A stretch of 64,000 nt of DNA from JAGPUQ01 sp049325095 (GTDB lineage: Bacteria; Pseudomonadota; Gammaproteobacteria; Pseudomonadales; Porticoccaceae): NCBI GenBank assembly GCA_049325095.1, contig JBMOPO010000032.1, forward strand, positions 239,600-303,599, written 5' to 3'. The position numbers and the translations under genes are program-made. Every line of letters starts with the position of its first letter. The stretch's first letter is position 1. Below the pieces are notes generated by a model. That model searched no databases. It saw nothing but the letters and a program-made list of their open reading frames with translations, and was not told the origin of the DNA. Below, piece by piece: positions 37,353-45,996 of this stretch.

Positions 37353-39812
37353 TCAGTCGGTGACGATGTTGACCAGGCGCCGCGGCACGAGAATGACTTT
37401 ACGGATGGTCTTGTCCCGGGTAAAGCGGACCACATTGGGTTCTGCGAGCGCCTGGCGCTGGATGTCATCGCGCCCGGCGTCGCTCGCCACGTGCAGCTGC
37501 GCGCGCAGCTTGCCGTTGACCTGTACCGCTAGGGTGAGGCTGTCCTCCGCCAGCGCCTCGGGATCGGCCTGCGGCCAGCGCACGTCGACCAGGAGTTCGT
37601 CGCGGCCGAGCTGGTGCCACAGTTCCTGGGTGATGTGCGGCACCACCGGGGCCAGCAGCCGCACCGCGGCTTCCAGCGCCTCGCGTTCCGCCGCCGCGGC
37701 CTGGGGCGCCGCCGGGTCGAGGCGGGAGATCTCGTTGAGCAGTTCCATGACCGCGGCGATGGCGGTGTTGAAGGTCTGGCGGCGGTCGAAGTCGTCGCTG
37801 ACCTTGGCGATGGTGGCGTGGGTCTTGCGGTGCAGCGCCCGGGCCGGCCCGTCGAGACGGGCGGGGTCGAGCGCCGGGACCGGGCCGCGCTGCAGATGGG
37901 CGTGGACCGCCTTCCACAGGCGGCGCAGAAAGCGGTAGGAACCCGCCACGCCCTCGTCGGACCACTCCAGCGACTGTTCCGGCGGCGCGGCGAACATGGT
38001 GAACAGGCGCACGGTGTCGGCCCCGTAGCGGTCGATCAGCGCCTGGGGATCGACCGTGTTGCCCCTGGACTTGGACATCTTGCTGCCGTCCTTGAGCACC
38101 ATGCCCTGGCACAGCAGCCGGGTGAAGGGCTCGTCGGAGGCCACCAGACCTTCGTCGCGCAGCAGCTTGTGGAAGAAACGCGCGTAGAGCAGGTGCAGGA
38201 TGGCGTGCTCGATGCCGCCCACGTACTGGTCCACCGGCAGCCAGTAGTTGGCCTGCGCGGGATCCAGCATGCCCTCCCGGTAGTCAGGACAGGTGAAGCG
38301 CGCGTAGTACCAGGAGGACTCCATGAAGGTGTCGAAGGTATCGGTCTCGCGTTGCAATTCCCGGCCATCGATCACGCAGCGGCGCCACTCGGGGTCGGTC
38401 TTCAGCGGCGAGTGGATGCCGTCCATCGCCACGTCCTCGGGCAGCAGCACCGGCAGCCGGTCGGCGGGCACCGGGATGACGCATTCCCCCGCATCGTAGA
38501 GCATGGGGATGGGCGCGCCCCAATAGCGCTGCCGGGAGACGCCCCAGTCGCGCAGCCGGTAGTTGGTGGTGACTTCGCCCAGGCCCCTGGCCGCCAGGGC
38601 CTGCGCGATGGCGTCGAAGGCGGCCTCGAAGCCGAGGCCGTCGAAGGTGCCGGAGTTGACCAGTACGCCCTGGTCGGTGAAAGCGCCGGTGCCGAGGTCG
38701 CAGCCGCCGCCGCCGAGCGGCGCGATGACCTGGCGGATGGGCAGCTCATAGGCGGTGGCGAATTCCCAGTCGCGCTGGTCGTGGGCCGGCACCGCCATCA
38801 CGGCGCCCGAGCCATAGTCCATCAATACATAGTTGGCGACCCACACCGGCAGCGGCGCTCCGGTCAGGGGATGGAGGGCCTCGAGGCCGGTATCGCGGCC
38901 AAGCTTGGCCATGGTGGCGAGCTCGGCTTCCGCCACCGAATGGCGCCGGCACTCCTCCACGAAGGCGGCCAGTTCCGGATCCCGCTCCGCCAGCGCGCGG
39001 GTGATCGGGTGTTCGGCGGCCAGGCTGAGATAGGTCACACCCATCAGGGTGTCGGGGCGGGTGGTGTAGACCTCGAGCTCGCGCTGGCCGGCCACCGCCG
39101 CGGGCAGGGGGAAGCGGATCCTGAGGCCGCGGCTCTTGCCGATCCAGTTGCGCTGCATGGTGCGCACCTGCTCCGGCCAGCCGTCCAGGCGGTCGAGCGC
39201 GGCGAGCAGCTCTTCGGCATAGGCGGTGATGCGAATGAACCACTGGGGGATCTCGCGGCGCTCGACCCGGGTGTCGCAGCGCCAGCAGCAGCCGTTCACC
39301 ACCTGCTCGTTGGCCAGCACGGTCTGGTCGTGGGGGCACCAGTTGACCGGGCTGGTCTTGCGGTAGACCAACCCCTTGGCGTAGAGGCGGGTGAAGAACC
39401 ATTGCTCCCAGCGGTAGTAGTCCGGGTCGCAGGTGGCCAGTTCCCGGTCCCAGTCGTAGCCGAAGCCGAGCGCCTGGAGCTGTGTCTTCATGTAGGCGAT
39501 GTTGGAGCGGGTCCAGCTCGCCGGCGCGGTGTGGTGCTGCAGGGCTGCGTTCTCCGCCGGCAGCCCGAAGGCGTCCCAGCCCATGGGCTGGAGGACATTC
39601 TTGCCCAGCATGCGCTGATAGCGGCTGATCACATCCGCAATGGTGTAGTTGCGCACATGCCCCATGTGCAGCTTGCCGCTGGGGTAGGGGAACATCGCCA
39701 GGCAGTAGTACTTCTCCCGGTCCGGATCCGCGCGTACCGCGAAGGTGCGCGCAGCGCGCCATTGCCGTTGCACCCGGGCTTCGATGCGTTCGGGGTGGTA
39801 CTGATCTTCCAT
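37353..39812 (-). CDS. leuS: Leucine-tRNA ligase
   Basis: Class I synthetase that charges and proofreads tRNA-Leu. The 819 residues (E. coli 860) contain FPYPSGKLHMGH at 41-52 (HIGH motif as HMGH), GWDAFGLPAEN, a CP1 editing domain with TTRPDTLMGVTY, and KMSKS with Lys578. The zinc-like segment NWCPHDQTVLANEQV with GCCWRC is present. ATG at 39812 gives MEDQYHPERIEARVQ; the frame extends to 40022 through the upstream repeat, but those 70 residues are translated repeat DNA and not part of the gene. Confidence 0.97.
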   Translation of the reverse strand: MEDQYHPERIEARVQRQWRAARTFAVRADPDREKYYCLAMFPYPSGKLHMGHVRNYTIADVISRYQRMLGKNVLQPMGWDAFGLPAENAALQHHTAPASWTRSNIAYMKTQLQALGFGYDWDRELATCDPDYYRWEQWFFTRLYAKGLVYRKTSPVNWCPHDQTVLANEQVVNGCCWRCDTRVERREIPQWFIRITAYAEELLAALDRLDGWPEQVRTMQRNWIGKSRGLRIRFPLPAAVAGQRELEVYTTRPDTLMGVTYLSLAAEHPITRALAERDPELAAFVEECRRHSVAEAELATMAKLGRDTGLEALHPLTGAPLPVWVANYVLMDYGSGAVMAVPAHDQRDWEFATAYELPIRQVIAPLGGGGCDLGTGAFTDQGVLVNSGTFDGLGFEAAFDAIAQALAARGLGEVTTNYRLRDWGVSRQRYWGAPIPMLYDAGECVIPVPADRLPVLLPEDVAMDGIHSPLKTDPEWRRCVIDGRELQRETDTFDTFMESSWYYARFTCPDYREGMLDPAQANYWLPVDQYVGGIEHAILHLLYARFFHKLLRDEGLVASDEPFTRLLCQGMVLKDGSKMSKSRGNTVDPQALIDRYGADTVRLFTMFAAPPEQSLEWSDEGVAGSYRFLRRLWKAVHAHLQRGPVPALDPARLDGPARALHRKTHATIAKVSDDFDRRQTFNTAIAAVMELLNEISRLDPAAPQAAAAEREALEAAVRLLAPVVPHITQELWHQLGRDELLVDVRWPQADPEALAEDSLTLAVQVNGKLRAQLHVASDAGRDDIQRQALAEPNVVRFTRDKTIRKVILVPRRLVNIVTD

Positions 39813-39874
39813 CGCCGGGGATCCGCCGGTGGGGCCGGGAAAGCGCGGAATTATAGAGGCAAAGGGGTAGCCGA

Positions 39875-40029
39875 CCCACCAGGGCGTTGAAAAACGCCCT
39901 GGTGGGCGCCGCAGGGAGGCGTCACATCGAAAATCAAATGCGCAAGTGTTTGATTTTCTGGGAGCGCTGCGGCGATACGCCGCAGCGAAGCGAGTTGAAA
40001 GGCCCATGGATGGGCTTTTCAACGCCTGC
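39875..40029. repeat. Multi-hairpin intergenic repeat, copy 2
   Basis: Four tandem hairpins between lnt and leuS. CCCACCAGGGCGTT/AACGCCCTGGTGGG with a GAAA loop is at 39875-39906. GAAAATCAAA/TTTGATTTTC is at 39929-39958. CGCTGCGGCG/CGCCGCAGCG with a 3-nt loop is at 39965-39987. GTTGAAAGGCCCAT/ATGGGCTTTTCAAC, with one G-T pair and a 2-nt loop, is at 39994-40023. GGCGTTGAAAA (39883-39893) and TTTTCAACGCC (40016-40026) form an outer inverted repeat. The second hairpin aligns with one in copy 1: both read AATCAA-N4-GCAA-N4-TTGATT. The right end supplies the lnt stop codon. Confidence 0.85.
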
Positions 40030-41527
40030 TAGGGGAGTTGCGGATCGCGGCGCGGCCGGCGGCCGACAGCAGCAATACCGCGCAGCACAGCACCACCGGC
40101 ATCGATCGATAGCGGCTGAACGGCGTGCTGCCGGTGCGCGGGGTCACGGATGTACGCAGGATCCCCGGTTGAAACTGTGGTAGTTCGGCACTGACCCGGC
40201 CGCGGCTGTCAACCACCGCGGTGATGCCGTCGTTGGTGGCGCGCAGCAGGGGCTTGCCGTTTTCCAGGGCGCGCAGGCGCGCCATCTGGAAGTGCTGGTG
40301 GGGGCCGATGGAGGCGCCGAACCAGGAGTCGTTGCTCACCGTCACCAGCAGGCCCGCGGCGGCGGAAGCGGCGACCAGATCCGGATAGACGATTTCGTAG
40401 CAGATCGCCGCCGCGAGCCGGGTCGCGCCCAGGGCGAGCAGCGGCTGCGGCTCGGGCGCCGGGCTGAAATTCGACATCGGCAGGTCGAAAAAGGCGATGG
40501 TGCCGCGCAGCAGCGGCTCCAGCGGAACATACTCGCCGAAGGGTACCAAGCGGCGCTTGCGGTAGGTCCCGTCGGCCGCGCCCAGGCCGATCAGGCCGTT
40601 GTAGTAGCGGCCGTCGCCGGGGTCTGCGATCGGCACGCCCAGCACCAGGCCGATGCCGGCGGCCCGGGCCCAGCGGTGTTCGCCGTCGAGCAGGGGGGCG
40701 ACCTCGTGGCGAAAACGGGGAATCGCGGTCTCCGGCCAGACGATCAGGTCGGTATCGCTCAGCCGCCGGTTGGTGGCGGTGAAATTGGCGAAGATCGCCG
40801 GCAACTGGTCCGGATCCCACTTCATGTGCAGCGACTGCGCCGGCTGGACCAAGGCCAGATCGATCGGGGTGGCGTCCGGCGTGGTCCAGGCCCGTTGCTG
40901 GAGCCACCAGGAACCGCCCCAGACGGCGGCGACCAGGGGCGCACAGAGCCCCAGCCGCCGCCAGCCGGGGCCGGTCGCGAGCGCGGCGAGGGCGGCCCCG
41001 GTGATGGCCACGCCCAGGCTCATCCCCAGCACGCCGGTCACCGGGGCGAGGCCGGCCAGCGGGGTATCGATGGCGGCATAGCCCAGATAGAGCCAGGGGA
41101 AGCCGGTCAGCACCCAGCTGCGCAGCCATTCGCCGAGCACCCAGAGCGCGGGAAACCCGAGCAGCGCGCCGCGCGGGCGGTGCAGATCCAGGAATCCGGC
41201 GCAGGCGAAGGGCAGCGCGAACAGCAGCGCCATGCCGGCGCAGAACAGCCCGGTGAGCAGCGCTGCCAGGGGCGGCGAGGCCGCGCCGTAGACGTGGATG
41301 CTGACATAGATCCAGGAGGCGCCCAGGCCGTAGAGGCCGGCGCCGAACCACCAGGCGAGCGCGGCCGCGCCACGGGCCGCGCAGTCCCGCAGCAGCCAGC
41401 CCAGCGCGCCCGCAGCCAGGGGCGCCAGGGGCCAGCAGCCGAACGGCGCAAAGGCCAAAGGCAGTGCGGCGCCGGCCAGCAGCGCCGCGGGATAACGCCA
41501 CCCGGGCGGAGCGCGGCGCCCGGTCAC
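40019..41527 (-). CDS. lnt: Apolipoprotein N-acyltransferase
   Basis: Lnt adds the third acyl chain to the N-terminal cysteine of lipoproteins such as LptE and RlpA. The 502 residues (E. coli 512) begin with several membrane segments (about 15-200) and continue with a periplasmic nitrilase domain holding Glu266 (WPETAIP), Lys324 (RKRRLVPFGEY) and Cys376 (AICYEIVYPD), the catalytic triad. The start is GTG, three bases after corC. The last codons and the TGA stop lie in repeat DNA, so the C-terminal tail SRR may be acquired. A last membrane segment precedes it. Confidence 0.95.
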   Translation of the reverse strand: MTGRRAPPGWRYPAALLAGAALPLAFAPFGCWPLAPLAAGALGWLLRDCAARGAAALAWWFGAGLYGLGASWIYVSIHVYGAASPPLAALLTGLFCAGMALLFALPFACAGFLDLHRPRGALLGFPALWVLGEWLRSWVLTGFPWLYLGYAAIDTPLAGLAPVTGVLGMSLGVAITGAALAALATGPGWRRLGLCAPLVAAVWGGSWWLQQRAWTTPDATPIDLALVQPAQSLHMKWDPDQLPAIFANFTATNRRLSDTDLIVWPETAIPRFRHEVAPLLDGEHRWARAAGIGLVLGVPIADPGDGRYYNGLIGLGAADGTYRKRRLVPFGEYVPLEPLLRGTIAFFDLPMSNFSPAPEPQPLLALGATRLAAAICYEIVYPDLVAASAAAGLLVTVSNDSWFGASIGPHQHFQMARLRALENGKPLLRATNDGITAVVDSRGRVSAELPQFQPGILRTSVTPRTGSTPFSRYRSMPVVLCCAVLLLSAAGRAAIRNSPSRR

Positions 41528-41530
41528 GGT

Positions 41531-42373
41531 TCAGCTGCTGCCCGGCGCGGGTTCGAACTCCACCCGCAATTCGTGCAACTGGCGTTCGTCGCCGGCGACC
41601 ACGGTGAAGGTCATGCCCGGGAGGCTGATCCGGTCGCCGACCTCCGGCAGCCGGCCGGCCTCCTGACAGACCAGCCCGCCGATGGTATCGACTTCGCCGT
41701 CTGCCAATCGGGTGCCGAGGTGGGCGTTGAAATCCTCGATCGGAGTGAGTGCGGCCACCAGAAAGCTGCCATCGGCCTGGCGGCGGATGTCGCAGCCGGA
41801 TTCGAGGTCGGTCTCGTCGGCGATGTCGCCGACGATCTCCTCGAGGATGTCCTCGATGGTGACCAGGCCGGCGACGCCGCCGTACTCGTCCACCACCACC
41901 GCCATGTGGTAGCGCCGTTCGCGGAATTCGCGCAGCAGGATGTCCAGACGCTTGGTTTCCGGGACGATGGTCGCCGGGCGGATCAGCTCCTGGAGCTGGA
42001 AGGGGCGTTCGCGGTCGAGCATCAGCGGCAGCAGGTCCTTGGCCAGCAGGATGCCGCGCAGGTCGTCGAGGGATTCCCCGATCACCGGATAGCGGGAGTG
42101 CTTGGTTTCGACGATCCGCTGCAGGACCTCCGCCAGGGACAGGTCGCGGTGGATCACCACCATGCGGGCGCGGGGGATCATGATTTCATGCGCCTGCCGG
42201 CTCGACAGCAGGAAGGCGCCGCGCATGATGTCGAACGACTGGCTGTCGAGCAGTGCGTCCCGGTAGGCGGCTTCGAGCAGCTTCGCCAGGTCCTCGCGCG
42301 ACCTCGGACCGGGCATCAGCGCGCGGGCGGCGCGCCGCAGCCAGGATGACCGGGGCTTGGGGTCGGCGGTCAC
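41531..42373 (-). CDS. corC: CBS-pair transporter-associated protein CorC/YbeX
   Basis: A cytoplasmic protein of 280 residues (E. coli 292) with two CBS domains (about 70-190; YPVIGESLDDLRGILLAKDLL and MAVVVDEYGGVAGLVTIEDI) and a C-terminal CorC/HlyC domain with DTIGGLV. It is linked to magnesium or cobalt handling and, with YbeY, to ribosome maturation, though the biochemical role is unsettled. The start is GTG, overlapping the ybeY stop in GTGA. Confidence 0.93.
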   Translation of the reverse strand: MTADPKPRSSWLRRAARALMPGPRSREDLAKLLEAAYRDALLDSQSFDIMRGAFLLSSRQAHEIMIPRARMVVIHRDLSLAEVLQRIVETKHSRYPVIGESLDDLRGILLAKDLLPLMLDRERPFQLQELIRPATIVPETKRLDILLREFRERRYHMAVVVDEYGGVAGLVTIEDILEEIVGDIADETDLESGCDIRRQADGSFLVAALTPIEDFNAHLGTRLADGEVDTIGGLVCQEAGRLPEVGDRISLPGMTFTVVAGDERQLHELRVEFEPAPGSS

Positions 42374-42873
42374 GAGGCGATCCCGGTGGGTTCGGGCGCC
42401 GGTCGGTAGGGAGGGGGGAAGCCGAGGGCGCCCAGAATCTCCGTTTCCAGGGCCTCCATGCGTTCGGCGGCGGTGTCGTCCTGATGGTCGTGGCCGAGCA
42501 GGTGCAGGGCGCCGTGTACCACCAGGTGGGCCCAGTGGGCCGCCGCAGGCTTGCCCTGCTCGGCGGCTTCCCGCGCGACCACCGGGGCGCAGATCACCAG
42601 GTCGCCGAGCAGGGGGTCGTCCACCCAGGCGGGCAGGTCGGCCGGAAACGACAGCACATTGGTGGCGCGGGCCCGCGCCGGATCGCGCAACCGGTAGCGG
42701 GTGTTGAGCTCCCGGCCCTCGGCCTCGCCGACGATGCGCACGCAGATGGCGGCGCGCTGCCGCCCCTGGTGGCGCAGCGCGGCGCGCAGCCAGGCGCGCA
42801 ACCTGGCGGGCTCGGGTACCTCCTCCCCCGCGCCGCAGGCGGCGTCGACGGCGATGGAAATGGAAATGGTCAC
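42370..42873 (-). CDS. ybeY: Endoribonuclease YbeY
   Basis: Zinc-dependent RNase involved in 16S rRNA 3'-end maturation and ribosome quality control. The 167 residues (E. coli 155) have the metal motif HGALHLLGHDH with His120, His124 and His130, and NVLSFP before it. The start is GTG, overlapping the phoH stop by four bases. Confidence 0.95.
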   Translation of the reverse strand: MTISISIAVDAACGAGEEVPEPARLRAWLRAALRHQGRQRAAICVRIVGEAEGRELNTRYRLRDPARARATNVLSFPADLPAWVDDPLLGDLVICAPVVAREAAEQGKPAAAHWAHLVVHGALHLLGHDHQDDTAAERMEALETEILGALGFPPPYRPAPEPTGIAS

Positions 42874-43877
42874 CGGTCGGGTTCGGGGGCGCGGTCGCGC
42901 TCGTGGCTCTCGTAGGCCTCGACGATGCGCTGCACCAGCGGATGCCGGACCACGTCCTTGGCGACGAACTGCGTGAAGGAGATGCCCTCGACGTCCCGCA
43001 GCACGTCCGCGGCCTGGAGCAGGCCCGAGCGCACGCCGCGCGGCAGGTCGATCTGGGTGGCGTCCCCGGTGATCACCGCGGTGGAGCCGAAGCCGATCCG
43101 GGTGAGGAACATCTTCATCTGTTCGCAGGTGGTGTTCTGGGCTTCATCGAGGATGATGAAGGCGCCGTTGAGGGTGCGGCCGCGCATATAGGCCAGGGGC
43201 GCGACCTCGATCACCTGGCGTTCGATCAGCTTGCCCACGGTCTCCACGCCCAGCATTTCGTAGAGCGCATCGTAGAGGGGGCGCAGATAGGGATCGACCT
43301 TCTGGGCCAGATCGCCGGGCAGGAAGCCGAGCTTTTCCCCGGCCTCGACGGCCGGCCGCACCAGCAGGATGCGCTCGACCTCCGAGCGCAGATAGGCTTC
43401 CACCGCGCAGGCCACGGCGAGGTAGGTCTTGCCGGTGCCGGCCGGGCCCACGCCGAAATTGATGTCATGGGTCTGGATGGCGCGCACGTAGCGCTGCTGG
43501 TTCATCCCCCGGGGGCGGACATTGCCCTTCTTGGTGCGCACGATCCCAAAGCCGGTGACCTTGTCGCCGGCGCCCGTGGTTTGCTGGTCCATGCACTGCT
43601 CCATGGCGGATTGCTGCAGGAAAACGTGGAGTTCGGCGGGCATCAGCACGCGATCGCCGCAAGTCTCCTGATAGAGCTGGCGGATCAGGACCGATGCGGC
43701 CCGGGTGCGCGCGGTGTCGCCGTAGAAGGCGAAGACGTTGCCGCGGTTGCGGATCTCGATATCCAACCGGTGTTCGATATGGCGGAGATTTTCGTCGAAC
43801 TGTCCGCAGAGGTTCGCGAGACGACGGGTGTCGTGGGGTTCCAGCGTGAGGGTCTGAACGGCAGGCAGAGTATTCAA
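42870..43877 (-). CDS. PhoH-like ATPase (PhoL/YbeZ)
   Basis: P-loop protein of the PhoH family; the E. coli homologue YbeZ works with YbeY. The 335 residues contain the Walker A GVGPAGTGKTYLA, then RPAVEAGEKLGFLPGDL, Walker B FIILDEAQN and ITGDATQIDLP. The start is TTG at 43877 (then NTLPAVQTLTLEP), the only start that fits the family N-terminus. The gap of 105 bases after miaB suggests either readthrough or its own promoter. Confidence 0.93.
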   Translation of the reverse strand: MNTLPAVQTLTLEPHDTRRLANLCGQFDENLRHIEHRLDIEIRNRGNVFAFYGDTARTRAASVLIRQLYQETCGDRVLMPAELHVFLQQSAMEQCMDQQTTGAGDKVTGFGIVRTKKGNVRPRGMNQQRYVRAIQTHDINFGVGPAGTGKTYLAVACAVEAYLRSEVERILLVRPAVEAGEKLGFLPGDLAQKVDPYLRPLYDALYEMLGVETVGKLIERQVIEVAPLAYMRGRTLNGAFIILDEAQNTTCEQMKMFLTRIGFGSTAVITGDATQIDLPRGVRSGLLQAADVLRDVEGISFTQFVAKDVVRHPLVQRIVEAYESHERDRAPEPDR

Positions 43878-43982
43878 ACGGTTGGTGGCGATGCCCGACA
43901 GCCTGGGATGGGCGAAGAATAACCAGTTTGTCCGGCCGGGGGAATAGGGCCGCCGCCCGCCCCGGTCACCCGGGATTCGGAC

Positions 43983-45329
43983 TCAGCAGCCCACATATTC
44001 GCCGCGCAGGGAGTTGGGCAGCGCGGCCTGGATGCGGACCGCCGCGAACTGTCCGATCAGCCCCGGATCGGTGGCTGGAAAATTGACCACCCGGTTGTTT
44101 TCGGTCCGCCCCTGCAGCTCGCCCGGGTGCTTGCGGGACAGGCCGCTGACCAGGATGCGGTGGGTCTCGCCCACCATCTTCCCGCTGATCGCGGCGGCCT
44201 GCTGGTGGATGCGCTGCTGCAGCAGTTGCAGGCGCCGCTTCTTGACCTCCTCTGGTGTGTCGTCCGGCAGACCGGCCGCCGGAGTTCCGGGGCGCCGGCT
44301 GTAGATGAAGCTGAAGGAGTGGTCGAAGCCGACGTCCGCCACCAGCTCCAGGGTGCGGGCGAAATCGTCCTCGGTCTCGCCGGGAAAGCCGACGATGAAA
44401 TCAGAGGAAATGCTGATGTCCGGACGCAGGGCGCGCAGGCGGCGGATCTTCGACTTGTATTCGAGCACCGTATGGCCGCGTTTCATGGCGGCGAGGATCC
44501 GGTCCGAACCGCTCTGGACCGGCAGATGGACGTGGCTGACCAGTTCGGGGACCTCGGCGTAGATGCGGATCAGGGCGTCGGAAAACTCGACCGGGTGGGA
44601 GGTGGTGTAGCGGATGCGGTCGATGCCGTCGATGCGCGCCACGGCGCGGATCAGCTCGGCGAGGTCGCAGTTGCCGCCGTCGGGCAGGGCGCCGCGATAG
44701 GCGTTGACGTTCTGGCCCAGCAGGTTGATTTCGCGCACGCCCTGGCCGGCGAGCGCGGCGACTTCGGTGAGCACATCCAGCACCGGGCGGCTCACCTCCT
44801 CGCCGCGGGTATAGGGCACCACGCAGAAACTGCAGTACTTGGAGCAGCCCTCCATGACGGTCACGAAGGCGCTGACGCCGTCGGCCACGGGGCGCGGCAG
44901 GTGGTCGAACTTCTCGATTTCGGGGAAGCTGACATCCACCACCGCCCGGCCGGGAGCGGCGCGCCGCCGGCGGATCAGCTCCGGCAGCCGGTGCAGGGTC
45001 TGGGGCCCGAACACCAGGTCGACATAGGGTGCGCGGCGGGCGATGGCCTCGCCCTCCTGGCTGGCCACGCAGCCGCCGACGCCGATGATCAACTCCGGGT
45101 TGGCATCCTTGAGATGCTTCCAGCGGCCCAGTTGGTGGAACACCTTCTCCTGCGCCTTGTCGCGGATCGAGCAGGTGTTGAGCAGCAGGATGTCGGCCTC
45201 CGCCGGGTCGTCGGTGGGGATCAACCCTTCGCTCGCGCCGAGCAGATCGCGCATGCGCGCCGAATCGTACTCGTTCATCTGGCAGCCCTGGGTGGCGATG
45301 TGGAGCTTGCGGACCGCGGGTCGGGGCAT
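43983..45329 (-). CDS. miaB: tRNA-2-methylthio-N6-dimethylallyladenosine synthase
   Basis: Radical-SAM methylthiotransferase that modifies A37 of tRNAs reading UNN codons. The 448 residues (E. coli 474) have the auxiliary cluster cysteines Cys16 (TQGCQMN), Cys53 (NTCSIR) and Cys87 (GGCVASQ), the radical SAM CSKYCSFC and a C-terminal TRAM domain. The ATG at 45329 starts MPRPAVRKLHIATQGC. It heads the minus-strand block down to holA. Confidence 0.97.
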   Translation of the reverse strand: MPRPAVRKLHIATQGCQMNEYDSARMRDLLGASEGLIPTDDPAEADILLLNTCSIRDKAQEKVFHQLGRWKHLKDANPELIIGVGGCVASQEGEAIARRAPYVDLVFGPQTLHRLPELIRRRRAAPGRAVVDVSFPEIEKFDHLPRPVADGVSAFVTVMEGCSKYCSFCVVPYTRGEEVSRPVLDVLTEVAALAGQGVREINLLGQNVNAYRGALPDGGNCDLAELIRAVARIDGIDRIRYTTSHPVEFSDALIRIYAEVPELVSHVHLPVQSGSDRILAAMKRGHTVLEYKSKIRRLRALRPDISISSDFIVGFPGETEDDFARTLELVADVGFDHSFSFIYSRRPGTPAAGLPDDTPEEVKKRRLQLLQQRIHQQAAAISGKMVGETHRILVSGLSRKHPGELQGRTENNRVVNFPATDPGLIGQFAAVRIQAALPNSLRGEYVGC

Positions 45330-45366
45330 GGGCGAGTGACGACGCGAAACTGGAGGATGGCCGCCG

Positions 45367-45372
45367 ATTATA
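45367..45372 (-). promoter_or_regulatory. Probable -10 box of miaB
   Basis: On the minus strand this reads TATAAT, a perfect -10, about 38 bases before the miaB ATG in a 133-base divergent gap. No clear -35 box lies at the right distance. Confidence 0.38.
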
Positions 45373-45462
45373 ACCGGCGCCGCTGCCCGCCGGGCCTTGA
45401 AGTCGAGCCGTCCGGCCCCATTGTGCTAAGCTGCCGTCAGCAATCCCCCAAGGCCGCAGGGC

Positions 45463-45804
45463 ATGTCCAACGAACCCATCTACCGCATCATCTTCTTCAA
45501 CCAGGGGCAGGTGTACGAGGTCTATACGCGCTACGTGTATCAGAGCGACCTGATGGGTTTCCTCGAGGTCGAGGAATTCGTGTTCGGCGAGAAATCCCAG
45601 ATGATCGTCGATCCGGCCGAGGAGAAGCTCAAGACGGAGTTCACCGGCGTCAAGCGCAGTTTCATTCCCATCCACGCGGTGGTGCGCATCGACGAGGTGG
45701 AGAAGGAAGGGGTCTGCAAGGTGACCGACGCCCGCGGCAGCAATGTGATGGCCTTCCCGCAATTTCCCGCGGTATCCGGTCGGACCACCAGGACAGATCC
45801 TTAG
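45463..45804 (+). CDS. DUF1820 family protein
   Basis: A 113-residue soluble protein. PIYRIIFFNQGQVYEVYTR, FLEVEEFVFGEKSQMIVDP and VKRSFIPIHAVVRIDEVEKE match the DUF1820 family, common in non-enteric gammaproteobacteria beside miaB; no function is known to me. CCGCAGGGC precedes the ATG. The TAG stop is the first triplet of the palindromic element at 45802-45947, and the last residues (about VSGRTTRTDP) have no conserved look, so the original 3' end may have been changed by the insertion. Confidence 0.85.
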   Translation: MSNEPIYRIIFFNQGQVYEVYTRYVYQSDLMGFLEVEEFVFGEKSQMIVDPAEEKLKTEFTGVKRSFIPIHAVVRIDEVEKEGVCKVTDARGSNVMAFPQFPAVSGRTTRTDP

Positions 45805-45947
45805 CAGACCGCTGAAAAATTACCTGGGTTGCGTCTGCGGCGTTGAAAAATGGCCTCAAAGTGTTCATTTGCCATGGGCAACTCCGCTTTGTCGGCCATT
45901 TTTGCCTTGCACCCGCTGCCTCGCCAACGTTTTTCAGCAGCCTGTTA
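45802..45947. repeat. MITE-like palindromic element, copy 3
   Basis: A 146-bp element with terminal inverted repeats of 18 bases: TAGCAGACCGCTGAAAAA at the left and the complement of TAACAGGCTGCTGAAAAA at the right (15 of 18 match). Inside, AAAAATGGCC (45846-45855) and GGCCATTTTT (45894-45903) pair perfectly. The ends start and finish with TA, as for elements that insert at TA. No transposase is encoded. The right terminal sequence resembles the right end of copy 2 (CTAGCAGGCGTTGAAAA there, CTAACAGGCTGCTGAAAA here). Confidence 0.85.
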
Positions 45948-45996
45948 GCGCGGCGGCGCGCGGCACGCGCCGCCCGGTGTGCCACCGGAGGTGCGC

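Noticed and set aside
39813..40022. A 70-residue N-terminal extension of LeuRS
   Set aside because: The extension is translated from the palindromic repeat; the conserved protein starts at MEDQYHPERI.
45395..45432. A promoter for the DUF1820 gene (TTGAAG and TAAGCT)
   Set aside because: The spacing of 24 bases is outside the normal range.
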